This document shows positions 62,760-64,000 of a stretch of 64,000 nt of DNA, one piece after another. Within the stretch, counting starts at the first letter, position 1. Every line of letters begins with the position of its first letter. The position numbers and the translations under genes were made by a program. Under the pieces are notes generated by a model, which was not told the origin of the DNA, did not search any database, and saw only the letters and a list, made by a program, of their open reading frames with translations. The stretch is taken from NCBI GenBank assembly GCA_902493385.1, contig CABUPO010000001.1, positions 372,001 to 436,000 of the forward strand, in the 5' to 3' direction. Source of the stretch: an uncultured Lachnospiraceae bacterium (GTDB taxonomy: Bacteria > Bacillota > Clostridia > Lachnospirales > Lachnospiraceae).

Positions 62760-63320
62760 TTATTTTTTCTTAACCGAATATCCGAATCTGCCAAGCTTTT
62801 TGCCAAGCATAAAATATTCCCCATGCGAATATGTAACAAGCCCTGACGAATTAAGCATAAACTTACCGTTCTTATCCATATAAGCCTCATCAGCCCACAC
62901 ATTAACCACCTTAGCGATAAACATATCATGGCTGCCTAATTCCTTAATTTCGCAGACCCTGCATTCAATATTGACAGGGCTTTCTTTAATCATCGGACAT
63001 GATACATACTGAGCCTTCTGCTTTGTAAGCTTCATACGCTCAAATTTATCATAATCTCTTCCTGACCTTACTCCGCACCAGTCGGCGGCATATACAAGCC
63101 TGTCTGTCACAAGGTTAATAACAAATTCCCCACTGTTCTTAATTAAATCATAGGAATATCGTTCCTTTTTTATAGAAACAGATACCATAGCGGGATTAGT
63201 GCATACGGTACCGGCCCATGCGGCTGTAATAATGTTATCCTTTTCATTTCCTTTACAGCTTATCATTACAACCGGAAGAGGGTAAAGCATATTACCCGGT
63301 TTCCACATTTGTTTTGCCAT
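62760..63320 (-). CDS. flavin reductase-like protein (FMN-binding split barrel)
   Basis: Predicted FMN-binding protein of the flavin-reductase-like family; may reduce flavin or act as a flavoredoxin. The 186 residues have PLPVVMISCKGNEKDNIITAAWAGTVC at the start, SIKKERYSYDLIKNSGEFVINL and GRDYDKFERMKLT. Clostridial homologues are often annotated as flavoredoxin. GGAG lies 8 nt before the ATG at 63320. Single gene between terminators. Confidence 0.9.
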   Translation of the reverse strand: MAKQMWKPGNMLYPLPVVMISCKGNEKDNIITAAWAGTVCTNPAMVSVSIKKERYSYDLIKNSGEFVINLVTDRLVYAADWCGVRSGRDYDKFERMKLTKQKAQYVSCPMIKESPVNIECRVCEIKELGSHDMFIAKVVNVWADEAYMDKNGKFMLNSSGLVTYSHGEYFMLGKKLGRFGYSVKKK

Positions 63321-63362
63321 TATCTCATCTCCTGCCGTATGTGCAGCAATACTAAAATACAC

Positions 63363-63405
63363 AGAGAAAACAAATGGCTGCTAAAAGCAGTCGCTTGTTT
63401 TCTCT
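63363..63405. terminator. terminator between HPr and the flavin reductase gene
   Basis: AGAGAAAACAA (63363-63373) pairs with TTGTTTTCTCT (63395-63405), with an inner GCTGCT/AGCAG hairpin. It ends the hpr transcript on the minus strand. Confidence 0.75.
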
Positions 63406-63447
63406 GCTCATCTAGTATACCATAAAGCGACGAGCCAGGTGAACACT

Positions 63448-63705
63448 TTAAAAATTTTTTTCAAAAAATTCTGCAATCTCTTTAGCGCACTTTTCTTCAT
63501 CTGCACCTTCAATACGTACAGTTATTTCATCTCCACATTTAACTCCAAGACTCATAAGCGCCATCAGCCTTACTGCGTCCGCCTCCTTATCCCCTTTTAC
63601 AACATGTATGGTACTGTCATACTCTTTTGCCTTTTTTACCAAAAGGCCAGCCGGTCTTGCATGAATGCCTACCGCATCCTTAATAACATAATTAAAAGCC
63701 TGCAT
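63448..63705 (-). CDS. HPr-family phosphocarrier protein
   Basis: Phosphocarrier of the sugar phosphotransferase system. The 85 residues carry the phosphorylated His15 in GIHARPAG and the usual fold (LLVKKAKEYDSTIHV, MSLGVKCGDEITV). Position 46, where Gram-positive HPr has the regulatory Ser phosphorylated by HPr kinase, is Arg (AVRLMALMSLG). It therefore may not take part in CcpA-type control. AAGGAGGG lies 8 nt before the ATG. It is not followed by ptsI. Confidence 0.9.
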   Translation of the reverse strand: MQAFNYVIKDAVGIHARPAGLLVKKAKEYDSTIHVVKGDKEADAVRLMALMSLGVKCGDEITVRIEGADEEKCAKEIAEFFEKNF

Positions 63706-63809
63706 ATCAAGCCCTCCTTTTATAAGTTACTGCCTATAAATAGTATGGCTGATATACAGGCTTTTTTATTCTTAATAGTCCTTTTAAATATGATGCATTA
63801 TAAATAAGA

Positions 63810-64000
63810 TTAACATTCTCCCTGCACATGCAGTCCACTGTCAGACACAGAACTAATCTCCGCTGTAATAGCTGATGCACTAATGCTTCCATCTACCGGA
63901 ACAACTGAAAATGCACACTCTGTATTGCCGTAGCATTCCATATGATTATTGCTTCTTGTGAATGTAATATGAGTAGTTCCCTCTCCCGACGGTATCCATG
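63810..64000 (-). CDS. unidentified gene, C-terminal 63 codons only
   Basis: The 5' end lies outside the window. The visible tail is rich in Ser, Thr and Cys (THITFTRSNNHMECYGNTECA and later DGSISASAITAEISSVSDSG) and ends GEC. Pattern suggests a beta-rich extracytoplasmic domain, but no family is recognised. Confidence 0.5.
   Translation of the reverse strand, partial: WIPSGEGTTHITFTRSNNHMECYGNTECAFSVVPVDGSISASAITAEISSVSDSGLHVQGEC

Overview
The window is about 64 kb of low-to-moderate GC chromosome from a Gram-positive, endospore-forming Clostridia, most likely a Lachnospiraceae relative. The evidence is the set of sporulation genes (spoIIR, spmA, spmB, spoVT, spoVG, a CotS-like gene), the clostridial glgC/glgD pair, strong GGAGG ribosome sites, DnaD/DnaI-type replication genes, addAB in place of recBCD, and a tRNA-sensing T-box leader. 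There are no transposases, phage genes, integrases, CRISPR arrays, rRNA or tRNA genes. It reads as a core, vertically inherited chromosome segment.

Layout. 1-3.1 kb: 5' part of a GH36 alpha-galactosidase, an Sfp-like phosphopantetheinyl transferase and pta. 3.2-12.9 kb: bioY convergent with birA, then birA-ylmH-addA-addB packed with overlapping ends on the minus strand behind a BlaI-type regulator. 13-18.6 kb: a small membrane protein whose tail overlaps nadE, a probable 6S RNA, a large secreted leucine-rich-repeat protein and a small conserved protein. 18.7-26.2 kb: a tiny promoter-terminator unit with an adjacent inverted repeat, a CmpB-like membrane protein, GH51 arabinofuranosidase, a class A penicillin-binding protein, queT behind a preQ1-I riboswitch, a VanY-like carboxypeptidase, plsC and a membrane protein. 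26.2-31.3 kb: spoIIR-ddl-murI-DUF1934, ispE, spmA-spmB. 31.4-38.2 kb: the same neighbourhood as the Bacillus yaaO-tmk-holB-yaaT-yabB-yabC-abrB cluster, but with a guanylate-kinase-like gene where tmk would be, flanked by abrB-like and spoVT genes. 38.2-51.7 kb: glycogen metabolism in two blocks (glgC-glgD followed by spoVG and a thioesterase; a phosphoglucomutase with glgB and an Spx/ArsC-like gene), separated by murC, dnaD-dnaI and a PRPP synthetase; then a CotS-like gene. 51.8-55.8 kb: a DUF885 lipoprotein, pckA and a small membrane protein. 55.9-62.7 kb: a complete trpEGDCFBA operon behind a tryptophan T-box. 62.7-64 kb: flavin reductase-like protein, HPr and the 3' end of an unidentified gene.

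The genes suggest a plant-polysaccharide-using anaerobe (alpha-galactosidase, arabinofuranosidase) that stores glycogen, forms acetyl phosphate through Pta, makes its own tryptophan, and imports biotin and queuosine precursors by ECF-type S components. The signals most worth checking are regulatory: a cluster of DnaA boxes in front of dnaD-dnaI, a probable 6S RNA, a roughly 43-nt promoter-terminator unit, a possible BirA operator over the bioY promoter, a preQ1-I riboswitch, a terminator-like hairpin directly in front of addB, and a Trp T-box whose bulge matches the tRNA-Trp discriminator base. I found no clearly new multi-gene system.
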